Assembly (NCBI RefSeq): GCF_032917945.1 | Contig: NZ_CP136624.1 | Coordinates: 8,122,001-8,186,000, forward strand | Source: Bradyrhizobium sp. sBnM-33 | GTDB lineage: Bacteria; Pseudomonadota; Alphaproteobacteria; Rhizobiales; Xanthobacteraceae | Direction: 5' to 3' | DNA: 64,000 bases | Part shown: positions 43,202 to 51,962 of the stretch, piece by piece | How the letters are laid out: each line of letters begins with the position of its first letter | Numbering within the stretch: the first letter of the stretch is position 1 | Translations under genes and position numbers: made by a program | Notes under the pieces: model-generated | The model's input: only the letters and a program-made list of their open reading frames with translations | What the model was told of the DNA's origin: nothing | The model's database searches: none

Positions 43202-44716
43202 ATGCTCAGCCAAACGTTCCACTATTCGGTCGCGAGCGTCGTATCGGCTGCTATCGGCTTGCTGAGCGCGGTCGTATTCACGCGCCTGCTCTCGCCGGAC
43301 GAATATGGAGTCTATGTCGTCGGTCTCAGCACCGCGGGTATCGTCTCGGCGCTGCTGTTCACCTGGGTTCGGGTCGCCGCGCTGCGTTTTCAGTCGGAGG
43401 GCGGCACGGTCGACGTCAGGAAGACCATTTTTCTCGCCTACCTCATCTCCGCCCTCGCCGCGCCGATCGCACTTCTCGTCGCCACGCTGACGACGTCGGT
43501 CTCGCTGGAACGAAATGTCGCCGCCATTTTCTTTGCGCTGGGGCTCGGCCTGTTTGAACTCGGGCAGGAACTGCTCAAGGCGCGGCTGCAATCGCTTGCG
43601 TTCATGACGGCGTCGATCATCCGCGCCTGCCTGGCGTTTACGCTGTGTTTGGCCGCGGCGCTGCTGGGCGGCGGCGGACTGTGCCAGCTCGCGATGGTAG
43701 CCATCACCTATTTCGTCACGACGACGTTGTTTGCGAACACGATCCTGCGGTCGCCCGTCGCGGGACCAAAGCTTTCCGATTTGCGAACGTTTGCGGCCTT
43801 CGGCATTCCAATCACGCTATCCGGCATCATCTTTGCGACTCATGCTGCGCTCGACCGGATGCTGGTGTTTCATTTCATTGGCGACCACGCGGCAGGCCAG
43901 TACGGCGCTTCCGCCGATCTCGTCCGGCAGATCATCCTGATTCCGGCGGTAAGCATCGCATCCGCGACGATCCCGCTGGCGGTGCGCGCTTACGCCAACG
44001 GCGCCGCCCGCGAGGCGCGGCCACATCTGGAATTCAGCCTCGAAATCCTCCTCGCCGCCGTCCTGCCTGCCGTCGTCGGCGTGGCGCTGACGAGCAGCTA
44101 TATCGCCGGCGTGATCCTCGGCAGCGAGTTCAGGGAGACCGCGGCGCAGATCATGCCGATCCTGGCATTCGCCTGGCTGTTCCAGTCATTCTCCCAGTCC
44201 TACATTCACGCGAGCTTTCATCTTGCCAAGACGCCGTTCATGATGACGATGCAAAGCATCGCGATGCTGATCGCGAACTTGCTGGTCATGCCGGTTCTGC
44301 TTGCCAGATTTGGCCTGATTGGCGCGGCGTCGAGCCTTGTCATCGTCGAAGCATTCGGCGCGGGTTTCGGCTGGTATCTCACCCGGAAAGCGTTTCCGCT
44401 TCCCTTCAATGCGTTCCAGGTCATGCGCATCGTCTCGGCGGCGGCAATCATGGCGCTGGTGCTGACGTTCTTGAAACCGCTGCTTCCGATCGGCGTGATC
44501 TCGTTTGGTGTACTGGCCGCGACCGGCTGCCTCGTGTACGTCGTCGCCGCCTTCGCGTTTGACATCGCGGGCTTGCGGAAGGCCGTCATCGCCTACGGCG
44601 CGCATCGCAAGCTCTGGCCGGCCAGCAAATCGACCCGTGAAGCACACGCCCTTCCGGCTCCGTCGATCACCGCCCCCGCCACGGGGTTATCCAGCATGTC
44701 GATCAGAAAACCATGA
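43202..44716 (+). CDS. Wzx-type polysaccharide flippase
   Basis: A 504-residue membrane protein of the MOP superfamily with about 12-14 hydrophobic segments, from SVASVVSAAIGLLSAVVFTR to the C-terminal SFGVLAATGCLVYVVAAFAF. FTRLLSPDEYGVYVVGLSTA is the typical first-loop signature. It flips undecaprenyl-linked repeat units to the periplasm. ATG 43202 gives the standard N-terminus just before the first helix; the frame is open further 5' but with a charged, non-homologous leader. Its end overlaps the next start by four bases (ATGA) and opens a plus-strand run of seven genes to galE. Confidence 0.88.
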   Translation: MLSQTFHYSVASVVSAAIGLLSAVVFTRLLSPDEYGVYVVGLSTAGIVSALLFTWVRVAALRFQSEGGTVDVRKTIFLAYLISALAAPIALLVATLTTSVSLERNVAAIFFALGLGLFELGQELLKARLQSLAFMTASIIRACLAFTLCLAAALLGGGGLCQLAMVAITYFVTTTLFANTILRSPVAGPKLSDLRTFAAFGIPITLSGIIFATHAALDRMLVFHFIGDHAAGQYGASADLVRQIILIPAVSIASATIPLAVRAYANGAAREARPHLEFSLEILLAAVLPAVVGVALTSSYIAGVILGSEFRETAAQIMPILAFAWLFQSFSQSYIHASFHLAKTPFMMTMQSIAMLIANLLVMPVLLARFGLIGAASSLVIVEAFGAGFGWYLTRKAFPLPFNAFQVMRIVSAAAIMALVLTFLKPLLPIGVISFGVLAATGCLVYVVAAFAFDIAGLRKAVIAYGAHRKLWPASKSTREAHALPAPSITAPATGLSSMSIRKP

Positions 44717-45924
44717 TGCGGCTCGCCAGCAAAAGCCCGGTCGTTGCAACCGACAATCGACATGTCATTTGTCGAACCAATTCAGCATCGCTGTCGGACT
44801 TTACCGACAAGCGGCGCGAGGCGACCCGCCCGCTCGCGTTCCGGGGCGAGAATTTCGACCGCGACTTCGACAGCAATACGCTGTTCTACGATGCAGTGCA
44901 GGTCAGCAAATCAAAGATTGCGCTGTTTGCACCGCCCTTCTTCAACCTCGCGCGGGACGTTGCGACAACAACCTTCATCAGCGGCGCCGGGACCTGCAAA
45001 GCGTGGACAAGGCAGCTCGACCGTCACGCCCAGTTGTGGCTGGACATTCCCGAGAATGCCAGCCCGGTCCAGGCATTGGGCGAACTGGGCAGCTTCACCT
45101 TCTCGGTGTCGCCGAATGAGTCGGAAATGTTCCGCGGTTGCCGCGTCATCTTTACGATGTCGAAAGACAACCCGATTGAATGGATCCTCGATTGGGTGAG
45201 GTTCAACCGCGACGTTCACGGGGCGGACGCCGTTCTCATCTACGACAACGGCTCCAGCGCCTACGACAGCGCCACCTTGAGCGCGGCGCTTCGATCGATC
45301 GCGGGCATCCGATGCTCGGTCGTGATGGAGTGGCCCTTCAAGTACGGCCCGCAGGGCGCCAATAGCTGGGATCACTGGGATTCCGATTTCTGCCAGCTGG
45401 GAGCCTGGGAGCACGCAAGGTGGCGGTTCCTGCAGCATGCCCGAAGCGCCATGAATTCCGACATCGACGAGCTGGTACTCTCGAAGAACGGAAAGTCGGT
45501 ATTCGAAGCCGCCGAGCAATCATGGACAGGCCTTGTTCGCTATCGGGGACGATGGATCATCGGCATCGACGACGGTCTCCGCGACGACATGCGCATTCCG
45601 CATCGCCACGCCGACTTCTCGATCTTCATGCCGCCGAAATACGAGCTCTCACGGCTGGTGATGCGACGTGACGCCAATGCGTGCCTGCCGAAATGGACGG
45701 TGGTTCCCGGCCGGTGTCCGACGCATGCGCAATGGCACGTGCATTCGATCTTCTCCTGGTGGACCTCGTATTTCTGCACCAAGGACTTTTCGTTCCGGCA
45801 TTTTCGCGAGATCGGCAGCAACTGGAAATATCAACGCACCAACCGCGTGCCGTTCGATCCTTCGATTCACAAGGCGGACCAGGCGTTGTTGCAAGCGTTT
45901 CAGCGGGTGGATTGGGAAAACTAG
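44713..45924 (+). CDS. GT92/GT2_4-like glycosyltransferase
   Basis: A 403-residue protein. The core FTMSKDNPIEWILDWVRFNR, then VHGADAVLIYDNGSS, is the pattern of glycosyltransferase family 92 and related glyco_tranf_2_4 proteins, and the later NSDIDELVLS carries the DxD-type metal site. The first 110 residues are a separate, unrecognised part. There is a histidine- and tryptophan-rich end (THAQWHVHSIFSWWTSYFCT). It is coupled to the flippase gene by an ATGA overlap and precedes the methyltransferase by one base. It should add one sugar of the repeat unit. Confidence 0.78.
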   Translation: MMRLASKSPVVATDNRHVICRTNSASLSDFTDKRREATRPLAFRGENFDRDFDSNTLFYDAVQVSKSKIALFAPPFFNLARDVATTTFISGAGTCKAWTRQLDRHAQLWLDIPENASPVQALGELGSFTFSVSPNESEMFRGCRVIFTMSKDNPIEWILDWVRFNRDVHGADAVLIYDNGSSAYDSATLSAALRSIAGIRCSVVMEWPFKYGPQGANSWDHWDSDFCQLGAWEHARWRFLQHARSAMNSDIDELVLSKNGKSVFEAAEQSWTGLVRYRGRWIIGIDDGLRDDMRIPHRHADFSIFMPPKYELSRLVMRRDANACLPKWTVVPGRCPTHAQWHVHSIFSWWTSYFCTKDFSFRHFREIGSNWKYQRTNRVPFDPSIHKADQALLQAFQRVDWEN

Positions 45925-45925
45925 A

Positions 45926-46762
45926 ATGAACAGGGCATCCCCCACGTCAGAATGGATGGATTCGATGAACGAGGCAGTCACGATCGGCCACGCGCCGGCG
46001 ACAGCAAACTCTCCGCAAACCGTGCCGCATCCGCAGGCGCTGCTCGAGCTAGTGCACGGCGAGGCGCGCCAGAGTCTGCTCACGGTTCATGCCATTCTCG
46101 AAGCGTCGCTGCCTGAAGGCGAACTCTCGATTTACGAAGCCGGCGGCGGCTCGACCAGCTTCCTGCCGCTCAAAGTGCTGCATCGCGCCAACGTCACCGT
46201 GGTCGATATCGACGAGGACCAGATCCGCAACAACGATTACGCGCAGCAGGCCATCCTCGGCGACATCCAGACCCATCGCTTCCGGCCCAACAGCTTCGAC
46301 CTGGTGATCTGCTACAACGTGATCGAGCACGTACCCGACGTCGAAGCGGCATTGCTGCGCTTTTGCGAAGCGCTGAAGCCGAACGGCCTCATCCTGATCG
46401 GCGCGCCCAATCCGCGCTCGCTGTCCGGCTTTGTCACCAAATACTCGCCGCACTGGTTCCATGTCTGGTTCTACCGCCATGTCCGCGGCGACAACAAAGC
46501 CGGCCTGCCCGGCCACGCACCGTTCCCAACGCTGTTCCATCCGCTGGTCACGCTTTCCAATCTGGAAGCATTCGCCGAACAGCACGGCCTGCAGATGATC
46601 TATCGCAAGCAGTATGAGAGCCCTCGCTATCCGGAGATGCGGCTGCGCATGCCCGCCTTCGCTGCGCTGGTCGATGCCGCCGCGCGCGCGATGAACTTCT
46701 TCCTGCCCGGCCGCACCGACGTGCGGCAGGGTGACTACCATGTGATCCTGCGAAAGCGCTGA
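45926..46762 (+). CDS. SAM-dependent methyltransferase (class I)
   Basis: A 278-residue methyltransferase. Motif I is replaced by SIYEAGGGSTSFLPL (E-x-GGG-S), followed by VTVVDIDEDQIRNNDYAQQA with the acidic ribose-binding residue. Motif II-III is SFDLVICYNVIEHVPDVEAA and LKPNGLILIGAPNP. This is the UbiE/Methyltransf_11 layout. It probably methylates a sugar hydroxyl or caps the glycan chain. It starts one base after the GT92 stop; ATG 45956 is a possible later start. The polysaccharide deacetylase follows after three bases. Confidence 0.87.
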   Translation: MNRASPTSEWMDSMNEAVTIGHAPATANSPQTVPHPQALLELVHGEARQSLLTVHAILEASLPEGELSIYEAGGGSTSFLPLKVLHRANVTVVDIDEDQIRNNDYAQQAILGDIQTHRFRPNSFDLVICYNVIEHVPDVEAALLRFCEALKPNGLILIGAPNPRSLSGFVTKYSPHWFHVWFYRHVRGDNKAGLPGHAPFPTLFHPLVTLSNLEAFAEQHGLQMIYRKQYESPRYPEMRLRMPAFAALVDAAARAMNFFLPGRTDVRQGDYHVILRKR

Positions 46763-46765
46763 ACC

Positions 46766-47518
46766 ATGAACGCGATGTGGTCAGAGGCAAGGGCAAAGGT
46801 CGGCCACCGGCTGGCGATGCATTTGCACGTCGATCTGTTCCGGCTGCGCACCAGCACGCCGATGCTCAGTTTCACCTTCGACGACCTGCCAAAGAGCGCG
46901 GTGACGACCGGCGCTGCGATGCTCGAAGCGCATGGCGCGCGGGGAACGTTCTATGTCTCGGGCAGTCTGGTCGGCGCCGATGCGCCGGACTGGGTGACGG
47001 GCGATGGCGAGGATGTGGTCTCGCTTCACCACGGGGGTCACGAGATCGGCTGCCACACGTTTTCGCATCAGCGCGCCTGCGACCTCGACGAGGGCGCGAT
47101 GCGACAGGAAATCCTGCGCAACCGCGCTTACCTTCACGCGCTCGACCCTTCGATACGGATCGATAGTTTTGCCTATCCGTTCGGATACGGCTCCTACGCC
47201 CGCAAGCATCAGCTCAAAAAGGAATTCGAGACCTGCCGCAGCATCGTCCAGGGCGTCAACAGCGGCGGCGTGGATCTGCAGTTCCTGCGCGCGATGCCGC
47301 TGATCGATCGCGAGATGGACCGTGACGGGATTGAACGCGCGTTTGACGACGCGCAAACCAATAATGGATGGTTAATTTTCTACGGCCACGACGTCACCAA
47401 CCGGCCGAGCCCCTATGGCTGCTCGCCTGCCCTGCTCGAGCATGCGCTCGCAGCGGCATCGCGGCGGAAAATTCCTATCCTCACCGTGGCGGAGGCGATG
47501 CGATGCGCCCGCGGTTAA
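46766..47518 (+). CDS. Polysaccharide deacetylase (NodB/CE4 family)
   Basis: A 250-residue deacetylase. NodB motif 1 is FTFDDLP with the catalytic base and metal Asp; motif 2 is HEIGCHTFSHQ with the metal histidines; motif 3 is FAYPFGYGSYARK. There is no signal peptide, so it may act on cytoplasmic lipid-linked precursors. GWLIFYGHDVTNRPSPYG forms the C-terminal histidine motif. It is packed into the operon three bases after the methyltransferase. It implies that the polymer has an N-acetyl sugar that is partly deacetylated. Confidence 0.9.
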   Translation: MNAMWSEARAKVGHRLAMHLHVDLFRLRTSTPMLSFTFDDLPKSAVTTGAAMLEAHGARGTFYVSGSLVGADAPDWVTGDGEDVVSLHHGGHEIGCHTFSHQRACDLDEGAMRQEILRNRAYLHALDPSIRIDSFAYPFGYGSYARKHQLKKEFETCRSIVQGVNSGGVDLQFLRAMPLIDREMDRDGIERAFDDAQTNNGWLIFYGHDVTNRPSPYGCSPALLEHALAAASRRKIPILTVAEAMRCARG

Positions 47519-47674
47519 ACGCTTTGTTTGCCATTTCGGTGAATAGTCTCTCGGTGAGTATGGTTAATTTTCCCTGTTGCGTTTCTTCAGCGCTTTTTTC
47601 CGGCGCGCCTGGCGTGACCCGAAGAGTAACCCCTCAGCCGATGCGTGCGGCAGTTCGAATGGATGCTGGGGTCG

Positions 47675-49966
47675 ATGCTTATCTATGACCAGCCGATAAA
47701 GCCTGACGCCAGGCCCGCCGCGGCGACCGCGCCGGCCGGCTTCAGCTTGCTCGATCTGGCCCAGCTGCTGTGGCAACGGAAGGCGGCGATCGCATCAGCG
47801 GCGCTGATCTCCGCCTGCATTGCCGTTGCGGTCGGCAAGTGCCTGACGCCGAAATACACCGCCTCCACCCAGCTCTACGTCGATCCCCGCGAATTGCAGT
47901 TGGTCGATCGCGAATTGACGCCCCGCGCCCAGGATATTTCCGGCCTCGCGATGGTGGTGGAAAGCCAGGCGCGCGTCATCACCTCGAACAACGTGCTGCT
48001 GCAGGTGATCCGCGACACCAATCTGGAAAAGGATCCGGAGTTCGGCGGCGGCGATGCCAAGGGCTTGCTCGGATCGCTGCTCGGCCTGTTCGGCATCGAG
48101 CTACGCCCGACCGCCGAGCAGCAGAAGCAAATTCAGATGGGCGCGCTGGAAGCGCTTAATCGCCACGTCAACGTCAAGAAGACCGATCGGACCTTCATCG
48201 TCGACATCGACGTCTGGTCGTACGAGCCCGCCAAAGCCGCGATGCTCGCCAACGCGATCTCAAAAGCCTATTTGGCCGAATCCAAACAGTCGCAGGCCGC
48301 CGCCGCGCGGCGCGCGACCAGCGATCTTTCCGGCCGGCTGAAGGAGCTGCAGGAACGGCTTCGCAATGCCGAGAACACGCTTGCGGTCTACAAGGCGCAA
48401 AACAACTTTGTCGGCACCCAGGACACGCTGATCAGCGACCAGCAGCTCTCCGCCAGCAACCAGCGGCTCGCCGCGGCGCGTGCGCTGACGCTCGACGCGC
48501 AGGCCAAATTCGACCAGATCGCAGCCAGTCGCAAGGCATCAAGCGACGCCGGCGCCATTCCCGAGGCGCTGCAGTCGCCGACCATTGCCAATCTGCGGGC
48601 GCAATTTGCCGAGGCGCGAAAGCGCCAGGCTGAACTGCAGAGCGAACTGGGGCCGCGCCATCCGGCGCTGCGCCAGATGGAGCAGCAGGTGCAGGACCTG
48701 CGCCGCGCCATCAATGAAGAGGTCGAGCGCTTCGCGCAAGCCGCGAAGAACGACCTGATCCGCGCCCGTGATTACGAGGCATCGCTCAACAAGGCGCTGG
48801 AAACCCAGAAGCGCCAGAGCGTCCAGATGAGCCAGGCTTCGGTGCGTCTGCGCGAGCTCGAACGCGAGGTCGAGGCGAGCCGCGACGTCTACCAGTCGTT
48901 CCTGAAGCGATCGCGCGAAACCGAAGAGCAGGAAAGCCTGAACACCTCGAACGCACGCATCATCGGTGAGGCCACCGTGCCGCGGCGCCGCACCTTCCCG
49001 CCGGCCATGAGCTTGCTCGCGATGATCGGCTTTGTTCTGGGCGGGCTCGCAGCCGCCGGCTGGATCGTCGCGGCCAATCAGTTGATGCCGGGCACGAACC
49101 CGCTGCAGCCCCGGGACAAGGCGCCGTCGGAAGCTACGGAAGAGCCCGCCGCGCCTGAGGCTGCGAGCGAGCCGCCTGCCGCCGAACTGCGGGCGCAACC
49201 CGCCGTCAGCCTGATCGAAAAGCCGCTGATCGCACGGCTACACGAAGCCGACGTGATGCGCACGCTCAGTGGCATTCTTGCGACCGATGGCATCGCCGAC
49301 GTCACGCGCTTCGGTTGGCCTACGCTGCGCGCCGGCTTTTCGTTGATGACCGTCCTCAATGCCATGCGCGAGATGCGCGCAGCGCTGGCCAGGCGCGCCG
49401 GGCAAACGCCGCCCGTGATGGCCGTGATCGGCGCAGGTTCGGATCAGGACCGCAGCATCGTCGCGCTGAACATCGCGCTCGCCGCGGCGCGCGACGGCGC
49501 CAAGGTGCTGTTGATCGATGCCGACCTCAAGCAGCGCGCGCTGTCGGACAAGGTGAGCCACTTGGCCAAGAGCGAGCCCAACCGTTTCGGCTGGCTCAGC
49601 ATCGGCACCAAGGCCCCCCGCGCGATCCAGACCGCCAACGGAATCTCGATCCTGCCGGCCATCAAGGCTACGGACGCGAAGGCCGGCGATGCCATTCGAA
49701 AGGCGATTGCGCAGGCCCGTTCCGCGCGCGAACATGACCTCGTGATCCTCGACGGGCCGGCGATGCCGTGGAGCCCGACCGACCGCAAACTGCTTGAGAT
49801 GGCCGAGGGACTGGTTGCGATCCTGCCGGTGCACCTCGACATCAACGACAGCATGGAAGACATTATCGCAGCCCTCGGTGGGGCCGCGCACAAGCTGGTC
49901 GGTGTCGTCCTCAGCGAAGTCGACCCCACGGCCGTCGGCCAGCAGCGGGACAAGCAATATGCTTGA
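47675..49966 (+). CDS. Wzc/PCP-2a-type chain-length protein with degenerate ATPase domain
   Basis: A protein of about 763 residues. The Wzz domain has a first membrane helix (AAIASAALISACIAVAVG), the periplasmic start KYTASTQLYVDPRELQLVD, a long coiled coil (about residues 200-420) and a second helix (MSLLAMIGFVLGGLAAAGWI). A Pro/Ala linker and a cytoplasmic MinD-like domain follow. The P-loop, normally GxxxGKS/T, reads GAGSDQDRS: the lysine is missing. The Walker A' VLLIDADL and Walker B DLVILDGP remain. No C-terminal tyrosine cluster is present. It likely controls chain length and export without normal BY-kinase cycling. Starts at 47645, 47663 or 47675 are possible. Confidence 0.85.
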   Translation: MLIYDQPIKPDARPAAATAPAGFSLLDLAQLLWQRKAAIASAALISACIAVAVGKCLTPKYTASTQLYVDPRELQLVDRELTPRAQDISGLAMVVESQARVITSNNVLLQVIRDTNLEKDPEFGGGDAKGLLGSLLGLFGIELRPTAEQQKQIQMGALEALNRHVNVKKTDRTFIVDIDVWSYEPAKAAMLANAISKAYLAESKQSQAAAARRATSDLSGRLKELQERLRNAENTLAVYKAQNNFVGTQDTLISDQQLSASNQRLAAARALTLDAQAKFDQIAASRKASSDAGAIPEALQSPTIANLRAQFAEARKRQAELQSELGPRHPALRQMEQQVQDLRRAINEEVERFAQAAKNDLIRARDYEASLNKALETQKRQSVQMSQASVRLRELEREVEASRDVYQSFLKRSRETEEQESLNTSNARIIGEATVPRRRTFPPAMSLLAMIGFVLGGLAAAGWIVAANQLMPGTNPLQPRDKAPSEATEEPAAPEAASEPPAAELRAQPAVSLIEKPLIARLHEADVMRTLSGILATDGIADVTRFGWPTLRAGFSLMTVLNAMREMRAALARRAGQTPPVMAVIGAGSDQDRSIVALNIALAAARDGAKVLLIDADLKQRALSDKVSHLAKSEPNRFGWLSIGTKAPRAIQTANGISILPAIKATDAKAGDAIRKAIAQARSAREHDLVILDGPAMPWSPTDRKLLEMAEGLVAILPVHLDINDSMEDIIAALGGAAHKLVGVVLSEVDPTAVGQQRDKQYA

Positions 49967-50783
49967 GCGCCGCGCAAATCCCGTCGGCCGAGCGGCTACG
50001 GCCAGCATACCCCGCATCACGCTCGGTGGGCTACGGCTCGCCGTGCTGGATCTCGAGCAGACTGCGAACTTCATGATCGACATGGTGTTCCCGCAACGTC
50101 GCATCAATCGTCCGCTCTATCTGACCTCGGCCAATGGCGAGGTGCTGGCGCGCTGCTCGACCGAGCCGATGACCGACCGGCTGTTCCGAACTGCCGATCT
50201 GATCAATGCCGACGGCCAGCCGCTGGTGGCCGTGTCGCGGCTCAAATCGAGGACACCGCTGCCCGAGCGCGTCGCGACCACCGACCTGTTCCACGTCGTC
50301 GCCCGCAAGGCGCAGGCGGCCGGCCTGACCTTCTACATGCTGGGTGCGGACGAGACCGAGAACGCCGCCGCGGTCGCCAGCGTTCGCAGGCAATATCCCG
50401 ATCTCAAGATTGTCGGCCGTTACCACGGCTATCTCCGGGGCGAGGCGCTGCGCACCAAGGTCGCCGAAATCAACGCGCTGGCACCGGACTATCTCTGGGT
50501 CGCGCTCGGTGTTCCCTATGAACAGGCCTTCGTCGAGGAATTCGCGCCCGCCCTCTCCAATGTCGGCGTTATCAAGACGGCGGGGGGACTGTTCAATTTC
50601 CTGTCAGGCAGCCGCACCCGCGCGCCGCTGTGGATGCAACATGCGGGCCTCGAATGGACTTGGCGCATCTGGCTGGAGCCGCGCCGCCTGTTCTGGCGCT
50701 ATTTGACCACCAATCCCCGCGCGCTGTATCTGTTGCTGAACAGGAGCCGATCGAGGGACACCGGCGGGACACAAAGCCGATGA
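49959..50783 (+). CDS. WecG/TagA/CpsF family glycosyltransferase
   Basis: A 274-residue transferase (GT26) of the family that adds the second sugar to undecaprenyl-linked intermediates. Visible motifs: LTSANGEVLARC, LFRTADLINADGQPLVAVSR, FYMLGADETENAAA, DYLWVALGVPYEQAFVEE and TAGGLFNFLSGSRTRAPLWM with GLEWTWRIWLEPRRLFWRYL at the end. It acts at the inner leaflet. ATG 49959 overlaps the stop of the Wzc-like gene by eight bases, and its own TGA overlaps the galE ATG (ATGA). This supports tight translational coupling. Confidence 0.9.
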   Translation: MLERRANPVGRAATASIPRITLGGLRLAVLDLEQTANFMIDMVFPQRRINRPLYLTSANGEVLARCSTEPMTDRLFRTADLINADGQPLVAVSRLKSRTPLPERVATTDLFHVVARKAQAAGLTFYMLGADETENAAAVASVRRQYPDLKIVGRYHGYLRGEALRTKVAEINALAPDYLWVALGVPYEQAFVEEFAPALSNVGVIKTAGGLFNFLSGSRTRAPLWMQHAGLEWTWRIWLEPRRLFWRYLTTNPRALYLLLNRSRSRDTGGTQSR

Positions 50784-51790
50784 GCAGCCGTCCAACCATT
50801 CTCGTCACCGGCGGAGCGGGCTATATCGGCTCGCATTGCTGCAGGGCATTGGATAGCGCGGGCTACCAGCCCGTTGTCTACGACAATCTTTCGACCGGCC
50901 ATCGCAGCTTCGCCGCGGGCACGCTGGTGGTCGGCGACATCGCCGACAGGGCGACGCTGGCGCGGACCTTTGCCGAGCATGACATTGTGGCGGTCATGCA
51001 CTTCGCCGCGTCGAGCCTGGTCGGCGAATCCGTTGCCGATCCGCAGAAATACTACGTCAACAATCTCGCCGGCACGCTGTCGCTGCTCGAGACCATGCGT
51101 GCGGCCGGCTGTAACCGCCTGGTGTTTTCATCGACCGGCGCGGTCTATGGCAATGCCGACAGCAAGGCACTGCCCGAAGACTATCCCTGCGCGCCGATCA
51201 ATCCCTATGGCGCCTCGAAATGGATGATCGAGCGCATGCTGGCGGATTATCGCACAGCCTATGGCTTCGGCTCGTTCGCGCTGCGCTACTTCAACGCTGC
51301 AGGCGCCGATCCCGCCGGCGGCATCGGCGAATTGCGCGAGGTGGAAACCCACCTGATCCCCCGCGCCATGATGGCGCTGCAGGGACATGTGCCTGATTTC
51401 GCCGTGTTCGGCGACGATTACGACACGCCCGACGGGACCGCGATCCGCGACTACATCCACGTGACCGATCTGGCGACCGCCCACGTGCTTGCGCTCGAGC
51501 TTCTGCTGCAGGGGCATGCCGGCGGCGCCTTCAATCTCGGCACCGGCGATGGCTTTTCGGTGCGCGAGATCCTCGCGGCGATCGCCGCCGAGACCGGCCG
51601 CGAAGTCCCGCATGTCGTCAAGCCCCGCCGACCAGGCGATCCAACCTATCTGGTCGCCGATCCCTCCGCCGCGCGCGCGACATTGAACTTCCGTCCCGCC
51701 CATTCGGATCTGGCCACGATCATCCGCACCGCCTGGGCGTGGCACAAGAAGGCCCACCCGCTCAAGACGGGTGCGCCTGGTCGCGATTGA
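50780..51790 (+). CDS. galE: UDP-glucose 4-epimerase GalE
   Basis: A 336-residue extended SDR that interconverts UDP-glucose and UDP-galactose (or the N-acetyl forms). NAD motif TGGAGYIGS is at residues 10-18. The catalytic residues are Ser118/Thr119 (FSSTGAVYG), Tyr143 and Lys147 (NPYGASK). LRYFNAAGADP and RPGDPTYLVADP are typical GalE blocks. It closes the plus-strand operon and would supply galactose or GalNAc donors for the polymer. Its ATG lies within the stop of the WecG-type gene. Confidence 0.95.
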   Translation: MSSRPTILVTGGAGYIGSHCCRALDSAGYQPVVYDNLSTGHRSFAAGTLVVGDIADRATLARTFAEHDIVAVMHFAASSLVGESVADPQKYYVNNLAGTLSLLETMRAAGCNRLVFSSTGAVYGNADSKALPEDYPCAPINPYGASKWMIERMLADYRTAYGFGSFALRYFNAAGADPAGGIGELREVETHLIPRAMMALQGHVPDFAVFGDDYDTPDGTAIRDYIHVTDLATAHVLALELLLQGHAGGAFNLGTGDGFSVREILAAIAAETGREVPHVVKPRRPGDPTYLVADPSAARATLNFRPAHSDLATIIRTAWAWHKKAHPLKTGAPGRD

Positions 51791-51962
51791 GGCGAGGTTA
51801 CTCCGGGGCGCTTGAACCTCGGCGATCCCGATGCGGCGACACCCCCACCCGTAGCTGATGCTCCGCATCAGCATCACTTTGAAGAACGGCGGCCCGGAGG
51901 CCGCCTATGCCTCCCCCGGGAGCGGGGAGGGAGTCCAAAGAGCGGCACAAGCCCCCAACGGC

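Noticed and set aside
51872..51962. Possible short repeat after galE (GGCGGCCCGGAGGCCGCC and CTCCCCCGGGAGCGGGGAGG)
   Set aside because: Self-complementary but without a clear second copy or T run; too short to class as a repeat family or terminator.
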